From positions 1-64,000 of the forward strand of contig QZKD01000018.1 in the NCBI GenBank assembly GCA_003605085.1: 64,000 nt of DNA, read 5' to 3'. The notes below the pieces were generated by a model. The model was not told where the DNA came from. It was given only the letters and a program-made list of their open reading frames with translations, and did not search any database. Positions 36,726 through 48,016 of this stretch are shown here, one piece after another. This DNA is from Acholeplasma sp. Lineage in GTDB: Bacteria; Bacillota_I; Bacilli_A; Acholeplasmatales; Acholeplasmataceae. A program made the position numbers and the translations under genes. Position 1 is the stretch's first letter; each line of letters starts with the position of its first letter.

Positions 36726-37746
36726 GCGAGTTTATATCAAACAATTTCGTAATCACGATGTAATAGATCTAACATTTGACAAACCATTTGTCTATCTTTA
36801 CGGACTCAATGGTTCAGGGAAAACCGGTGTCTTAGAAGCGATTTTATTTTGTGCGACGACAAAATCACATCGGACAAATGAAGAAAAAGAATTGATCCAA
36901 CGTAACGAACCTTTCGGTCAGGTGAAACTCTGGACCGATCAGGATCGCTATGAGATCGTCATATCGAAAACCGGGAAACGGGCGTCGATCAATGGCGTTG
37001 AAAAAAGAAAACTCTCAGACTTTATTGGGCATCTCAATGTGGTGATGTTCGCACCTGAAGATCTGAGTCTCATTCAAGGATCTCCATTGGAAAGAAGACA
37101 GTTTATTGATTTGGAGTGGATGCAACTCCACAAACCTTACTTAAGAGCACTCAATACCTATAAACAAGTCTTGAAGCAGCGCAACAGTTTACTTAAGAGA
37201 ATAGGGATTGAAGACGATTTCACCTTTCTTAACATCTTAGCTGAACAACTCTATGAAGTAGGGTGTCAAATCATCATTGAAAGAAGACAGTTTATTAGTG
37301 AACTCAACACCTATTTAAAAGAGGTCTATTCCAAGTTTTCACCACACGAAGTTGAATTGGTGTATGAACCCGATGTGGATGAAAAAGCATTTCATCAGCA
37401 CTTAAACAAGAACCAAAAACAAGATATACTCTATCAAACGACCCTTGCAGGACCTCATAGAGATGATCTTATTGTCCGTTTTAACCATTTTGAAGCCAAG
37501 ACGTATGCGTCTCAAGGTGAGCAGCGTTTAATCGTTATAGCGCTCAAATTAGCCCTCTTAAAATTGATTGAGCACAAGACAGGCCGCAAGGCTACCCTTC
37601 TCTTGGACGATGTGTTAAGTGAACTCGATCCAGAAAAGCAATCTCTATTTCTAAAAGAACTACCCAAAGAACATCAGATCATCATGAATAGCACCCATCC
37701 AATCGAGGGTGATCACATTCAGATGATTCATCTTGCAAAGGAGTAA
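36718..37746 (+). CDS. recF: DNA replication and repair protein RecF
   Basis: RecF is an SMC-like ATPase that, with RecO and RecR, loads RecA. The 342-residue protein has Walker A YGLNGSGKTGVLEAI near 30, the signature region LAGPHRDDL and SQGEQRLIVIALKLA, and Walker B TLLLDDVLSELD near 300. The start is GTG inside the end of yaaA, so translation is coupled. recR is also in this window at 5787. Confidence 0.96.
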   Translation: MIKRVYIKQFRNHDVIDLTFDKPFVYLYGLNGSGKTGVLEAILFCATTKSHRTNEEKELIQRNEPFGQVKLWTDQDRYEIVISKTGKRASINGVEKRKLSDFIGHLNVVMFAPEDLSLIQGSPLERRQFIDLEWMQLHKPYLRALNTYKQVLKQRNSLLKRIGIEDDFTFLNILAEQLYEVGCQIIIERRQFISELNTYLKEVYSKFSPHEVELVYEPDVDEKAFHQHLNKNQKQDILYQTTLAGPHRDDLIVRFNHFEAKTYASQGEQRLIVIALKLALLKLIEHKTGRKATLLLDDVLSELDPEKQSLFLKELPKEHQIIMNSTHPIEGDHIQMIHLAKE

Positions 37747-39648
<1,902 letters not shown>

Positions 39649-39659
39649 GGAGGAAACCC

Positions 39660-42281
39660 ATGATGGACCAAACATTTAATAACGAATCAAGCAAAACCAC
39701 AGAAGGTTACGTCAAAGAGATCAACATCTCCAACGAGATGAAAACCTCCTTCTTAAATTACGCAATGAGTGTCATCGTATCACGTGCACTTCCCGATGTC
39801 AGAGATGGACTGAAGCCCGTTCAACGCCGTATTTTATATGCGATGAACGATTTGGGTATGTCTGCAGATAGACCTCATAAAAAATCAGCTCGTATTGTCG
39901 GGGAAGTTATCGGTAAATATCATCCTCATGGTGATTCATCTGTCTATGATGCGATGGTGCGTATGGCTCAACCCTTTAACTACCGGATGCCCTTAATTGA
40001 TGGACACGGGAACTTCGGTTCTGTCGATGGCGATGGTGCCGCTGCGATGCGTTACACCGAAGCTAGAATGTCTAAACTTGCGATGGAACTCGTCAGAGAT
40101 TTAGAAAAAAACACTGTAGATTATGTCGATAACTACGACGGATCTGAAAAAGAACCTTCAGTACTCCCTTCAAGATACCCCAATCTACTTGTCAATGGAT
40201 CCACTGGGATTGCGGTTGGGATGGCGACCAACATTCCTCCCCATAACTTAAGTGAAGTAATCGATGGCATCTTAGCGTATATGGATAATGAACAGATTAC
40301 GAATGCAGAACTTATGGAATTCATCAAAGGCCCCGATTTCCCAACCGGAGGACAAATCTTAGGACTTTCAGGACTTCGTCTGGCCTATGAAACCGGAAGA
40401 GGTATTATCGCAAATCGTGCAACCGCTGAAATTGTCACACACAAAAATAAGCAAGCCATCGTTGTTACCGCGATTCCTTACCAAGTCAATAAAACAAGCT
40501 TAATCGAACGTATTGCTGAAATCGCTAAGGATAAGATCGTCGAAGGGATTACCGATTTACGTGATGAATCCAATCGAAAAGGAATGCGTATTGTGATTGA
40601 ACTCAGACGTGACGTCAACCCTCATGTCATGCTGAATAATCTTTATAAATACACACAACTTCAAACATCGTTTGGCTTTAATATGATCTGTCTTGTCAAA
40701 GGTCAACCACAGATGTTAACCCTTCGCGATATGATCAAGTATTATCTTGAACATCAAGTCGAAGTCGTACAACGAAGAACGATTTATGATCTAGAAAAAG
40801 CAGAAGCAAGACAACATATTTTAGAAGGTCTCGTCATCGCATTAAATGATATCGATCGTGCGATTGAACTCATTAAAGCATCGAAGACAGGGGATGAAGC
40901 AAGAGAAACATTAATTGCTGAATACCAACTCACAGACATTCAAGCAAGAGCCATTTTGGACATGCGTCTTCAACGTTTAACGGGTCTTGAAATTGAAAAG
41001 ATCAAGAGCGAAAGAGATGAACTTATTGTCAAAATTGGGGACTACAAGAATATCATTGAAAGCCATCCAAGAAAACTTTCTATCATTCGAGATGAACTAT
41101 CAGAAATCAAATTAAACTATGGGGATGAACGTTTAACCGAAATCAACCTTCATGAAGATTTATCGATTGAAGATGAATCGTTAATTCCTGTGGAAGATGT
41201 CATTATTACAGTCACTAATAACGGATACATCAAGCGGATGAAAGTGGATCACTATAAGACACAGAATCGTGGCGGTGTCGGTATGTCAGGCATCAAGGTT
41301 CATGAAGATGACTATGTTGAACACATCACGATGACTTCAACCCATGATTTCCATCTCTTCTTCACCAATAAAGGACGCGTCTATAAGATCAAAGGATATA
41401 GTATCCCCGAAGGCTCACGTCAGTCCAAAGGTTTACCCATTGTCAATCTTTTGGAGTTCCAAAAGGATGAAAAACTCGCCTCGTTTACCAACGTAAAAGA
41501 CTTTAGTGACGAGAACGCATTCTTAACCTTTGTGACAAAGAAAGGGATTATCAAACGTACTTCCATTGCAGAGTATGCGAACATTCGCACCAACGGTATC
41601 AACGCGATTAACCTTCGCGAAGACGATGAATTACTCTCTGTAGCATTAACCGATGGTACTAAAGAAATCATTCTTGGAGCATCCAATGGTAAAGCGATTC
41701 GTTTTGATGAAAACGATGCACGTGCGATGGGTCGTACGACCTCAGGTGTCCGTGGTATGGACATTGGTAAAAACGATGAAGTCGTCGGTGTTGCGATTGT
41801 CTCAAACGATCAAGAAGAAATCCTTGTTATTACCGAAAACGGCTTTGGAAAGCGAACAATCGTTGAAGAATATCGTAAACAAATCCGTGGTGGTAAGGGA
41901 GTTAAGACCCTAAACGTCACAGAAAAGAACGGTCGTTTATCGACGCTTCGAACCGTAAGTGATGACTTAGATTTAATTGTTGTTTCCGATAAAGGTGTCG
42001 TGATTCGTACCCATGTCGATCAGATATCTCAGACCAAACGTGCAACCCAAGGTGTAAGAATTATTCGTTTGAGACCCGATCATAAAGTCTCTACGATCGC
42101 ACTTGTTCCCAGACAGGAAGAAGTCCTTGACGATGAAGAAAATGTCGAAGGTACATTTGTTCAGGAAACACTTGCAGTGGCTGAACCCAAACGTGTGATT
42201 GAAGCTGCAAATCTTGCTCCTGAAGAAGTGGAACAAGAGGCAGAAGAAAAAGTAACAACAGATACTTTGTTTGATGAATAA
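39660..42281 (+). CDS. gyrA: DNA gyrase subunit A
   Basis: The 873-residue subunit breaks and rejoins DNA. It has the N-terminal [20 protein letters not shown], the catalytic Tyr in [10 protein letters not shown] near 130, and the beta-pinwheel C-terminal domain with a GyrA-box-like stretch ([10 protein letters not shown]). The last 60 residues are an acidic tail. AAGGAGG lies before ATG ATG (39660 or 39663); either start is possible. It ends at a shared convergent terminator. Confidence 0.97.
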   Translation: MMDQTFNNESSKTTEGYVKEINISNEMKTSFLNYAMSVIVSRALPDVRDGLKPVQRRILYAMNDLGMSADRPHKKSARIVGEVIGKYHPHGDSSVYDAMVRMAQPFNYRMPLIDGHGNFGSVDGDGAAAMRYTEARMSKLAMELVRDLEKNTVDYVDNYDGSEKEPSVLPSRYPNLLVNGSTGIAVGMATNIPPHNLSEVIDGILAYMDNEQITNAELMEFIKGPDFPTGGQILGLSGLRLAYETGRGIIANRATAEIVTHKNKQAIVVTAIPYQVNKTSLIERIAEIAKDKIVEGITDLRDESNRKGMRIVIELRRDVNPHVMLNNLYKYTQLQTSFGFNMICLVKGQPQMLTLRDMIKYYLEHQVEVVQRRTIYDLEKAEARQHILEGLVIALNDIDRAIELIKASKTGDEARETLIAEYQLTDIQARAILDMRLQRLTGLEIEKIKSERDELIVKIGDYKNIIESHPRKLSIIRDELSEIKLNYGDERLTEINLHEDLSIEDESLIPVEDVIITVTNNGYIKRMKVDHYKTQNRGGVGMSGIKVHEDDYVEHITMTSTHDFHLFFTNKGRVYKIKGYSIPEGSRQSKGLPIVNLLEFQKDEKLASFTNVKDFSDENAFLTFVTKKGIIKRTSIAEYANIRTNGINAINLREDDELLSVALTDGTKEIILGASNGKAIRFDENDARAMGRTTSGVRGMDIGKNDEVVGVAIVSNDQEEILVITENGFGKRTIVEEYRKQIRGGKGVKTLNVTEKNGRLSTLRTVSDDLDLIVVSDKGVVIRTHVDQISQTKRATQGVRIIRLRPDHKVSTIALVPRQEEVLDDEENVEGTFVQETLAVAEPKRVIEAANLAPEEVEQEAEEKVTTDTLFDE

Positions 42282-42290
42282 TAAAAAATA

Positions 42291-42314
42291 GAACGCATCC
42301 AAAAGGGTGCGTTC
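42291..42314. terminator. Convergent terminator between gyrA and the RNPP-like regulator
   Basis: The stem GAACGCATCC/GGGTGCGTTC (4-base loop, one G-U pair) is flanked by A-runs on the left and TTCTTT on the right, so it works for both strands. Confidence 0.85.
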
Positions 42315-42318
42315 TTCT

Positions 42319-43251
42319 TTATTTAATCAAATGCTTTTCGATATATTCTTTTGCAAACTGATCGAAATTGATCGGCCAATCAGACTCGATCAGTTTTCTC
42401 ATACGCTCAATATTGGCTGGATTGGATCCTCCTCGAAGGAGAGAATATGTCTTAAAGAGTGCTTCTTCAAACTCGTCTTTTTGATCAAGATATGAATGGG
42501 CGAGAGCCTTAAAATAGTAGAATGAATCAAGTAGATAAATGAGTCTATTTTCCTGATTATAAGCGATGACACGGTCACAAAGTTCAAGGACATCTCTGTA
42601 CTTTTTTTGAATTCCTCGATACTGGATGAGTCGGTACATCACCAGAGGATAAATAATTTCTGATCTTCCTGAAATGACGAGATTGGGATTTTCAGTGAGC
42701 TTAAATAAAGACTTGGATAAGTTCTCACGATCATGAAAACTTGGACTATAGAGCAGTGAGGATAAGATTAATAATTCAGGAGTCGAAATGGGGAGTTTAG
42801 TTAGTATCGCAGGATAATCGATGAGACTAAGCGTCATCTTTGCATAATCATCTGCAGTCATCTTTCGATGATTATATTCATGTGCGATGATTGCGTGATC
42901 ATAAATCATCAGGTTCAAGCGGTCAATAATTTTTTTTCTTGGATATGCCTTGATGAACGATAGATATGCATTTTCATCGTGATAGGCAACCATGTTATAA
43001 AATTTAACCACACGCTTCATTTCTTCTTGACGTTCATTTTCAAAAGAAATGAGAAGACTATGTGTGGGATAACCTAGACGTTCACAAAATAGATTGACAA
43101 CATCTTGTGAGATATGGCTATCTCCTTTTAAGTAACGTCGATATTGGCGTAGTGAAACAATACCTTCGACGAAGACTTCTTGAGTTAAATGACGATCAAA
43201 ACGCAACTTTTCAAAATAGAGTGCGAGATCACGAGAATATGTACTTTTCAT
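42319..43251 (-). CDS. HTH-TPR transcription regulator, Rgg/RNPP-like
   Basis: The protein has about 310 residues. Residues 5-60 form an XRE-like helix-turn-helix (LALYFEKLRFDRHLTQEVFVEGIVSLRQYRRYLKG). The remaining 240 residues are alpha-helical with TPR-like helices (for example ELLILSSLLYSPSFHDR, YFKALAHSYLDQKDEFEEAL), the layout of Rgg/PlcR-type regulators that bind signalling peptides. I choose the ATG at 43251, because the first 19 residues of the longer frame do not look like part of the domain. A 47-codon gene is transcribed divergently 91 bases away and may encode its ligand or target. Confidence 0.72.
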   Translation of the reverse strand: MKSTYSRDLALYFEKLRFDRHLTQEVFVEGIVSLRQYRRYLKGDSHISQDVVNLFCERLGYPTHSLLISFENERQEEMKRVVKFYNMVAYHDENAYLSFIKAYPRKKIIDRLNLMIYDHAIIAHEYNHRKMTADDYAKMTLSLIDYPAILTKLPISTPELLILSSLLYSPSFHDRENLSKSLFKLTENPNLVISGRSEIIYPLVMYRLIQYRGIQKKYRDVLELCDRVIAYNQENRLIYLLDSFYYFKALAHSYLDQKDEFEEALFKTYSLLRGGSNPANIERMRKLIESDWPINFDQFAKEYIEKHLIK

Positions 43252-43342
43252 AAAATTTGGACACTCCTTAACAATAGGACATTTTTGCCCTACACAAACG
43301 ATAAACAATCATTTACAATGGTCTTAAGAAGGGGGAAGAAGG

Positions 43343-43486
43343 ATGGAAAAACAACCGGTGGGGGCACTTGATCAGACGTCTGTCGATCAATGGGATGGTT
43401 TTTATTGGATTGGGGATCCTGAATTCATTTGGAATCCTAAAGATGATCCACAACCTTCGAACCCTTCAGGGGGGAACACAAAGTAG
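43343..43486 (+). CDS. Small peptide gene divergent from the Rgg/RNPP-like regulator
   Basis: The frame encodes 47 residues, beginning MEKQPVGALDQTSVDQW and ending SNPSGGNTK. The centre is rich in aromatic and acidic residues (WDGFYWIGDPEFIWNP), the tail is polar with Pro/Gly, and there is no signal peptide. AAGGGGG stands seven bases before ATG and a good terminator follows (43564). It matches no family I know. The divergent placement next to a peptide-regulator type protein makes it a candidate pheromone precursor, RiPP-like peptide or small effector. Confidence 0.6.
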   Translation: MEKQPVGALDQTSVDQWDGFYWIGDPEFIWNPKDDPQPSNPSGGNTK

Positions 43487-43563
43487 CCCCTCTCATTATT
43501 GTATCACGGGTTTTATGAACTAAGGTAGGTCGATTTTTTGGGGGGATTTGCTTATCATTTGAG

Positions 43564-43587
43564 AAAGTCACATATTTATGTGGCTTT
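43564..43587 (+). terminator. Terminator of the small peptide gene
   Basis: The stem AAAGTCACAT/ATGTGGCTTT (one G-U pair, 4-base loop) is followed by TTC. It separates the peptide gene from the LtaS-like gene, whose extended -10 (TGGTATAAT, TATAAT at 43648-43653) follows. Confidence 0.8.
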
Positions 43588-43680
43588 TTCATTTCTTAAG
43601 GCTTAACATAATCATCCATATTGCACACGTCATAGATAAAGTTTTGGTATAATATGTAAAGAAAACCATAAGGGGGTATA

Positions 43681-45813
43681 ATGATGAAAAAACGTACACC
43701 AGTTGAAATCTACATGATCTTTATCGGTCTATTCTTTTTTCTAAACATCATCAATACCTACTTTTTAACCGTTCAAGGCATTAATCGTTATATCGCACCA
43801 TTTCCACATACGTTTTTAGGTGAACTCAACGCGATGTTAGGAAACTTCTCTGTACTTTTCTTGATGATGATCTTAGGTTTTTTATTCATCAAGAAAATGA
43901 AAAACCGTATGATTTTTTTAATGATCGTGACCTTCTTTTTAAATTTCTGTATTTTTTGGTTTGGTGTCTTTAACCTGTTCTTTGGGACCGCATTTTCTAT
44001 TCCAGCAGCGACTATTTTTAAAAATCCCTCCGATGGATTCGCGATGGGAACATTTTTAAATGCGATGCTTGAACTTATTACATATGCCAGAATTTTAGTA
44101 TTTGTCCCGTTCATCGCACTTTTGGTCATCTATTTAAGATCCGATCGAAACAAGCTGAATACCACGACGTTTAAAGTGACACCGAAGAAATATATCGCAT
44201 CGATTTTACTCGTCAGTTTGACATTATTTACTTCAGTATTTGCCTATTATGAACAGTACAAACAAGTGCTCCCCTTAAATTCAGTTAAAAGTACATTCGC
44301 CGTTCAAAATCTTGGCGTCTATCCATATTATATTGGCGAAATCATCGGTCAACCTTTTGATCTCGACTTAGTCAGTTTCCTAAACCTTCAAGAAGATGAA
44401 GATTTAGCAGAAGCTTATCAGGTCTATAATAAAAATGTCTCAAGCTACACGAATTTCTTCAATGGAAACACCTATTCCAATCGACTTATGATCGATGACG
44501 CCATCTCTACGCTTTATATCGACGACGTACTTAAAGATGGAGATAACCTACACGGGATTTTAGAAGGAAAGAATTTAGTTCTTATTCATTTAGAATCACT
44601 CAATACCTTCTTACTGGAATCAGAATACACGAAAGATCGGTTTACCTTCTTAAATGCGCTTCTACAAGAAAGTGTGTACTTCTCTAATTTTTACAATAAC
44701 GTGGGTATGGGTGTATCTTCAGATGGTGAACTCTCCATGATGACAGGACTCTATCCCATGGGAGATCGCACGCTTTATTGGGAACATGAAAAACTTGAAT
44801 ACGAACTTGATTCGATTGTCTCCTATTTCAAGGATGATGGCTATTATGCAGAAGCGATTCATGGGGACAAAGCGAAGTTCTATAATCGCGATGTCATCTA
44901 TCCCGATCTCTATGGATTTGATAATTTCTATTCATTAGAAGACTTTATCCAAGATGGCTACAACGTCGAAGATGGCTATCTCTACGATACAGAAAACAAT
45001 CTTATTCATCAGTCTCCTTGGATTTCTGATTATCATCTGGCGGATTATGTCTATGAAAAAGGGACTTCTTTGATCAATCAACACGGTCAAGTGATGTTAT
45101 TCCCACTCACGATGATGCCACACACTCCCTATGAATTTGATCCAAATGGCATTCGCTATGATGTGTATCCAGAAATTTCAAGAAAAATTAGTCATGTGAC
45201 ACTAAGTTACATCAACTACGTAGACTATGTTAATGATGTGATTGAGCGTTTCTTCTTCAGTGAAACAGGAGAAGATCATACATTAGACAACAGCGTATAT
45301 GTGTTTTATAGTGATCACGGTTCAGGAATCAAAAACGGTGATTTAGACATTATTTTAAATCGGACGATGTCAGTAGTGGAAACCAGAAGAGAATTACAAC
45401 GTGTTCCTGCATGGATCTATGTACCTGGTGAGACCTATGTGACACATGGGGATGTGACCTTAAGACAAGGGCTTTTAACCGGGAATCAACGGCTTGTGAG
45501 AAGTCAAGTCGATATGTATCGCACCATCATTGAGTTATTTAACTTACCCGTTGAAAACGATCCTTATTATGGTGTGCATGGGTTATCCACTGAAAAAACA
45601 TTTGCCTTAGACAACCGTTTGATGGATGTCGCCACCGATGATGTGTTCTACTCTATGAGAAATCCAGCAAAGACGTATCCTTTACATCACAGCGTGGATG
45701 AAAGTCTTTACGCCTATATCTTAAGATTCAAACAGCTCTCCGATATTATTCTTTCACATGGTGACATGCAAGCGCATATTAAAGAAGCGATGGAACGCAT
45801 CTATGGAATATAA
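43681..45813 (+). CDS. LtaS-family membrane sulfatase-fold phosphotransferase
   Basis: The 710-residue protein has five membrane helices in the first 200 residues and an outer alkaline-phosphatase-fold domain. It shows the metal-ligand Glu in LVLIHLESLNTF (near 302), the catalytic-loop GMGVSSDGE (342-350) and YSDHGSG near 540. LtaS enzymes polymerise glycerol-phosphate from phosphatidylglycerol; relatives add phosphoethanolamine or phosphoglycerol to glycans. The catalytic Thr of LtaS (in GKTSDSE) appears as Ser346. AAGGGGG precedes ATG ATG. DUF1361, galE and a HugZ-like gene follow as a unit. Confidence 0.85.
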   Translation: MMKKRTPVEIYMIFIGLFFFLNIINTYFLTVQGINRYIAPFPHTFLGELNAMLGNFSVLFLMMILGFLFIKKMKNRMIFLMIVTFFLNFCIFWFGVFNLFFGTAFSIPAATIFKNPSDGFAMGTFLNAMLELITYARILVFVPFIALLVIYLRSDRNKLNTTTFKVTPKKYIASILLVSLTLFTSVFAYYEQYKQVLPLNSVKSTFAVQNLGVYPYYIGEIIGQPFDLDLVSFLNLQEDEDLAEAYQVYNKNVSSYTNFFNGNTYSNRLMIDDAISTLYIDDVLKDGDNLHGILEGKNLVLIHLESLNTFLLESEYTKDRFTFLNALLQESVYFSNFYNNVGMGVSSDGELSMMTGLYPMGDRTLYWEHEKLEYELDSIVSYFKDDGYYAEAIHGDKAKFYNRDVIYPDLYGFDNFYSLEDFIQDGYNVEDGYLYDTENNLIHQSPWISDYHLADYVYEKGTSLINQHGQVMLFPLTMMPHTPYEFDPNGIRYDVYPEISRKISHVTLSYINYVDYVNDVIERFFFSETGEDHTLDNSVYVFYSDHGSGIKNGDLDIILNRTMSVVETRRELQRVPAWIYVPGETYVTHGDVTLRQGLLTGNQRLVRSQVDMYRTIIELFNLPVENDPYYGVHGLSTEKTFALDNRLMDVATDDVFYSMRNPAKTYPLHHSVDESLYAYILRFKQLSDIILSHGDMQAHIKEAMERIYGI

Positions 45814-46486
45814 AAAGGTCTTTGGAATCCCGCTCTTTTATCTCCTATCTATCGTCTACGCCATCCTGACAACCATTTTGGGAATCATTATGAATAATGG
45901 ACTTATCGTATTTTTAGGATGGAACGTGATTTTAGCAACTTTCGTGTTTTTCCTAGCCCAAATGTTTGTTTATAGTCGACTAAAGAAGCAGCCTTTTTGG
46001 TTAAGTTATGTGATTTTTATTCTTTTTATCTTATTTTTCCCCAATACATTTTACTTGCTTACAGATACCATTCATTTTCAAGCCTACACATTTTTTGAAG
46101 AATATCCCGCTCTTTATGCATGGATGATTGAAGATTGGATTGTCTTTATGATCGTGACCATAGGTATGCTCTATGGGGTTAAATTAGGGATTAGTGCAAT
46201 TGATTTTATGCAGGATGTGGAGTTTCCTCTTATTAAGAAGAACCGCACGCTTTATCTTCTAGGGCTTTTCATCTTATCATCGATAGGAATTTACCTTGGG
46301 CGATTTATCCGTCTGAATTCATGGAATATTTTGGATGTTGAAAGAATTATCTTTGGGATATTGGATCCATTCACATTCTTTATTCAATTTGTTTTCCTAT
46401 TTACATTGATTCAAGGATTCGGTTATTTCCTATTTTCATCTAAAGTCAAAATCTTGTATAATCATACTAAAGAGAGTGAGGAGTAA
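45803..46486 (+). CDS. DUF1361 membrane protein
   Basis: The 227-residue protein has about six to seven membrane helices and the DUF1361 signatures FPNTFYLLTDTIHF (near 75) and LGRFIRLNSWNIL (near 157). Function is unknown. I choose the ATG at 45803, which overlaps the upstream stop by 11 bases; an earlier in-frame ATG at 45758 would add a charged stretch inside the LtaS-like gene. The overlap suggests it acts with that enzyme or its glycolipid product. Confidence 0.8.
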   Translation: MEYKKVFGIPLFYLLSIVYAILTTILGIIMNNGLIVFLGWNVILATFVFFLAQMFVYSRLKKQPFWLSYVIFILFILFFPNTFYLLTDTIHFQAYTFFEEYPALYAWMIEDWIVFMIVTIGMLYGVKLGISAIDFMQDVEFPLIKKNRTLYLLGLFILSSIGIYLGRFIRLNSWNILDVERIIFGILDPFTFFIQFVFLFTLIQGFGYFLFSSKVKILYNHTKESEE

Positions 46487-46491
46487 AAATC

Positions 46492-47460
46492 ATGCGCGTA
46501 CTCGTTGTTGGGGGTGCGGGATATATTGGATCCCATACCGTCTATGAACTCATTAAAGATCATCAAGAGGTGATCATTCTAGATAACTTATCTTCTGGAT
46601 ATATGGAACTCGTCCATCCAGAGGCTACGTTTTATCAAGGAGATATACGAAATAAAGCAGATGTTATTCGAGTGTTTGCCAAAGAAGAGATTGATGTGGT
46701 GATGCATTTTGCAGCCAAGATTGTCGTTCCTGAATCTGTCAAAGAACCCTTAGAGTATTACTACAATAACGTCGAAGGTGTGCGTGTCCTTCTTGAAGTG
46801 ATGAAAGAGTTTAACGTCAAGAAGATTGTCTTTTCGTCCACAGCAGCTGTGTATGGCGAAGCCTCTGGTATTTGTCATGAAGATGATCCGACCGTTCCCA
46901 TTAATCCTTACGGAGAAACCAAACTAGCAACAGAAAAGATGATCAAGTGGGTTTCGAATGCGTATGGGTTTAATTATGTGATCTTCCGCTATTTCAATGT
47001 TGCAGGGGCGGATCAGTCTTTAAAGATTGGACTCATGAAAGATCAACTCACTCATTTAATTCCTGTCGCGATTCAAGGTATTATTGGACTTAGAGATCAT
47101 TTAATGATTTTTGGTGATGATTACCCCACGAAAGATGGAACTTGCATTAGAGACTATATCCATGTCAGTGATTTAGCCTATGCCCATGTTTTAGGTGCTC
47201 ATTATTTGGTTAACGGTGGAACATCAGAAACGATGAACCTAGGATCGAATGCTGGATTTACCGTACGTGAAGTGGCAGAAGCCGTTAACGCGATTGCACC
47301 ACTTAAGGTAGTCATGGGCCCTCGTCGTGATGGCGATCCTGCAGAACTTGTCGCATCTAATGACAAAGCTAAGCGAATCTTAAATTGGTCACCCAAATAT
47401 AATCTAAAAGATATCGTCCAATCCGATTACCTCTACCGCAAAAAAATATCTTATAAATAG
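46492..47460 (+). CDS. galE: UDP-glucose 4-epimerase
   Basis: The 322-residue enzyme interconverts UDP-glucose and UDP-galactose. It shows the NAD site GGAGYIGSH at 7-15, the SSTAAVYG strand near 116, the YxxxK pair in NPYGETKLATEKM near 143-147, and DYPTKDGTCIRDYIHV. SDR-extended fold. It is 5 bases from the DUF1361 gene, in the putative glycolipid/polymer operon, and could supply UDP-galactose. Confidence 0.95.
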   Translation: MRVLVVGGAGYIGSHTVYELIKDHQEVIILDNLSSGYMELVHPEATFYQGDIRNKADVIRVFAKEEIDVVMHFAAKIVVPESVKEPLEYYYNNVEGVRVLLEVMKEFNVKKIVFSSTAAVYGEASGICHEDDPTVPINPYGETKLATEKMIKWVSNAYGFNYVIFRYFNVAGADQSLKIGLMKDQLTHLIPVAIQGIIGLRDHLMIFGDDYPTKDGTCIRDYIHVSDLAYAHVLGAHYLVNGGTSETMNLGSNAGFTVREVAEAVNAIAPLKVVMGPRRDGDPAELVASNDKAKRILNWSPKYNLKDIVQSDYLYRKKISYK

Positions 47461-47469
47461 GAGGTTCTT

Positions 47470-47946
47470 ATGCAAGAGTTAGAGCATATATCAAAACACT
47501 TTTCAGATGGATTTCTTTCGGTATCTATCGCATCTCTCACACCAGAGGGGACACCATATATCTCATATGCTCCATTTGTCAAGTTTGAGAACCACTATTA
47601 TATCATCATCTCACAGATGGCAAAGCATTATCACAATCTTAAAGAACATCAAGATGCAAGCATTATGTTTCTAGAAGATGAGAGTAAAGCACAGTCTATC
47701 TTCTTCAGAAAAAGGCTTAGCTATGAGGTTGATGCAGTTTTTGAAGACACAAATATAGAAGTCATCGAAGCATTTAAGCAACGTCACGGACACATGATTG
47801 ATCAACTATTAACGCTAGATTTCGTTATCGTGAGACTTAAGATAAAAAAAGGACTTCTCGTGCTTGGTGCAGGAAGAGCCTATGTCATCAATAGTGATGA
47901 GAAAATAATCGATCAAGCAGGACGTGGCCAAGGCCATCAAAAATGA
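47470..47946 (+). CDS. HugZ/pyridoxamine-oxidase-like split-barrel protein
   Basis: The 158-residue protein has the flavin-binding split-barrel segments FLSVSIASLTPEGTPYISYAPF and SIMFLEDE, then VRLKIKKGLLVLGAGRAYVI, matching the HugZ haem-utilisation family. The C-terminal GQGHQK contains the loop His that binds haem in HugZ. It may bind haem or flavin in the cytoplasm. AGGAGG precedes ATG, 10 bases after galE. Confidence 0.8.
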   Translation: MQELEHISKHFSDGFLSVSIASLTPEGTPYISYAPFVKFENHYYIIISQMAKHYHNLKEHQDASIMFLEDESKAQSIFFRKRLSYEVDAVFEDTNIEVIEAFKQRHGHMIDQLLTLDFVIVRLKIKKGLLVLGAGRAYVINSDEKIIDQAGRGQGHQK

Positions 47947-47949
47947 AAT

Positions 47950-47983
47950 AAAGCACATAACCCCAGTTTGGGGAATGTGCTTT
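47950..47983. terminator. Bidirectional terminator between the HugZ-like gene and the Cys-repeat lipoprotein
   Basis: AAAGCACAT/ATGTGCTTT with an inner CCCC/GGGG stem and a 5-base loop is followed by TTTATTT, and is A-rich on the other side. It serves both converging genes. Confidence 0.88.
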
Positions 47984-48016
47984 TTATTTGAATATATCCT
48001 CATGTTCCTTTATGGA

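Noticed and set aside
43343-43486. The divergent peptide as a typical SHP or Phr pheromone
   Set aside because: It has no hydrophobic export signal and is not short and hydrophobic at its end; kept as an unknown small peptide.
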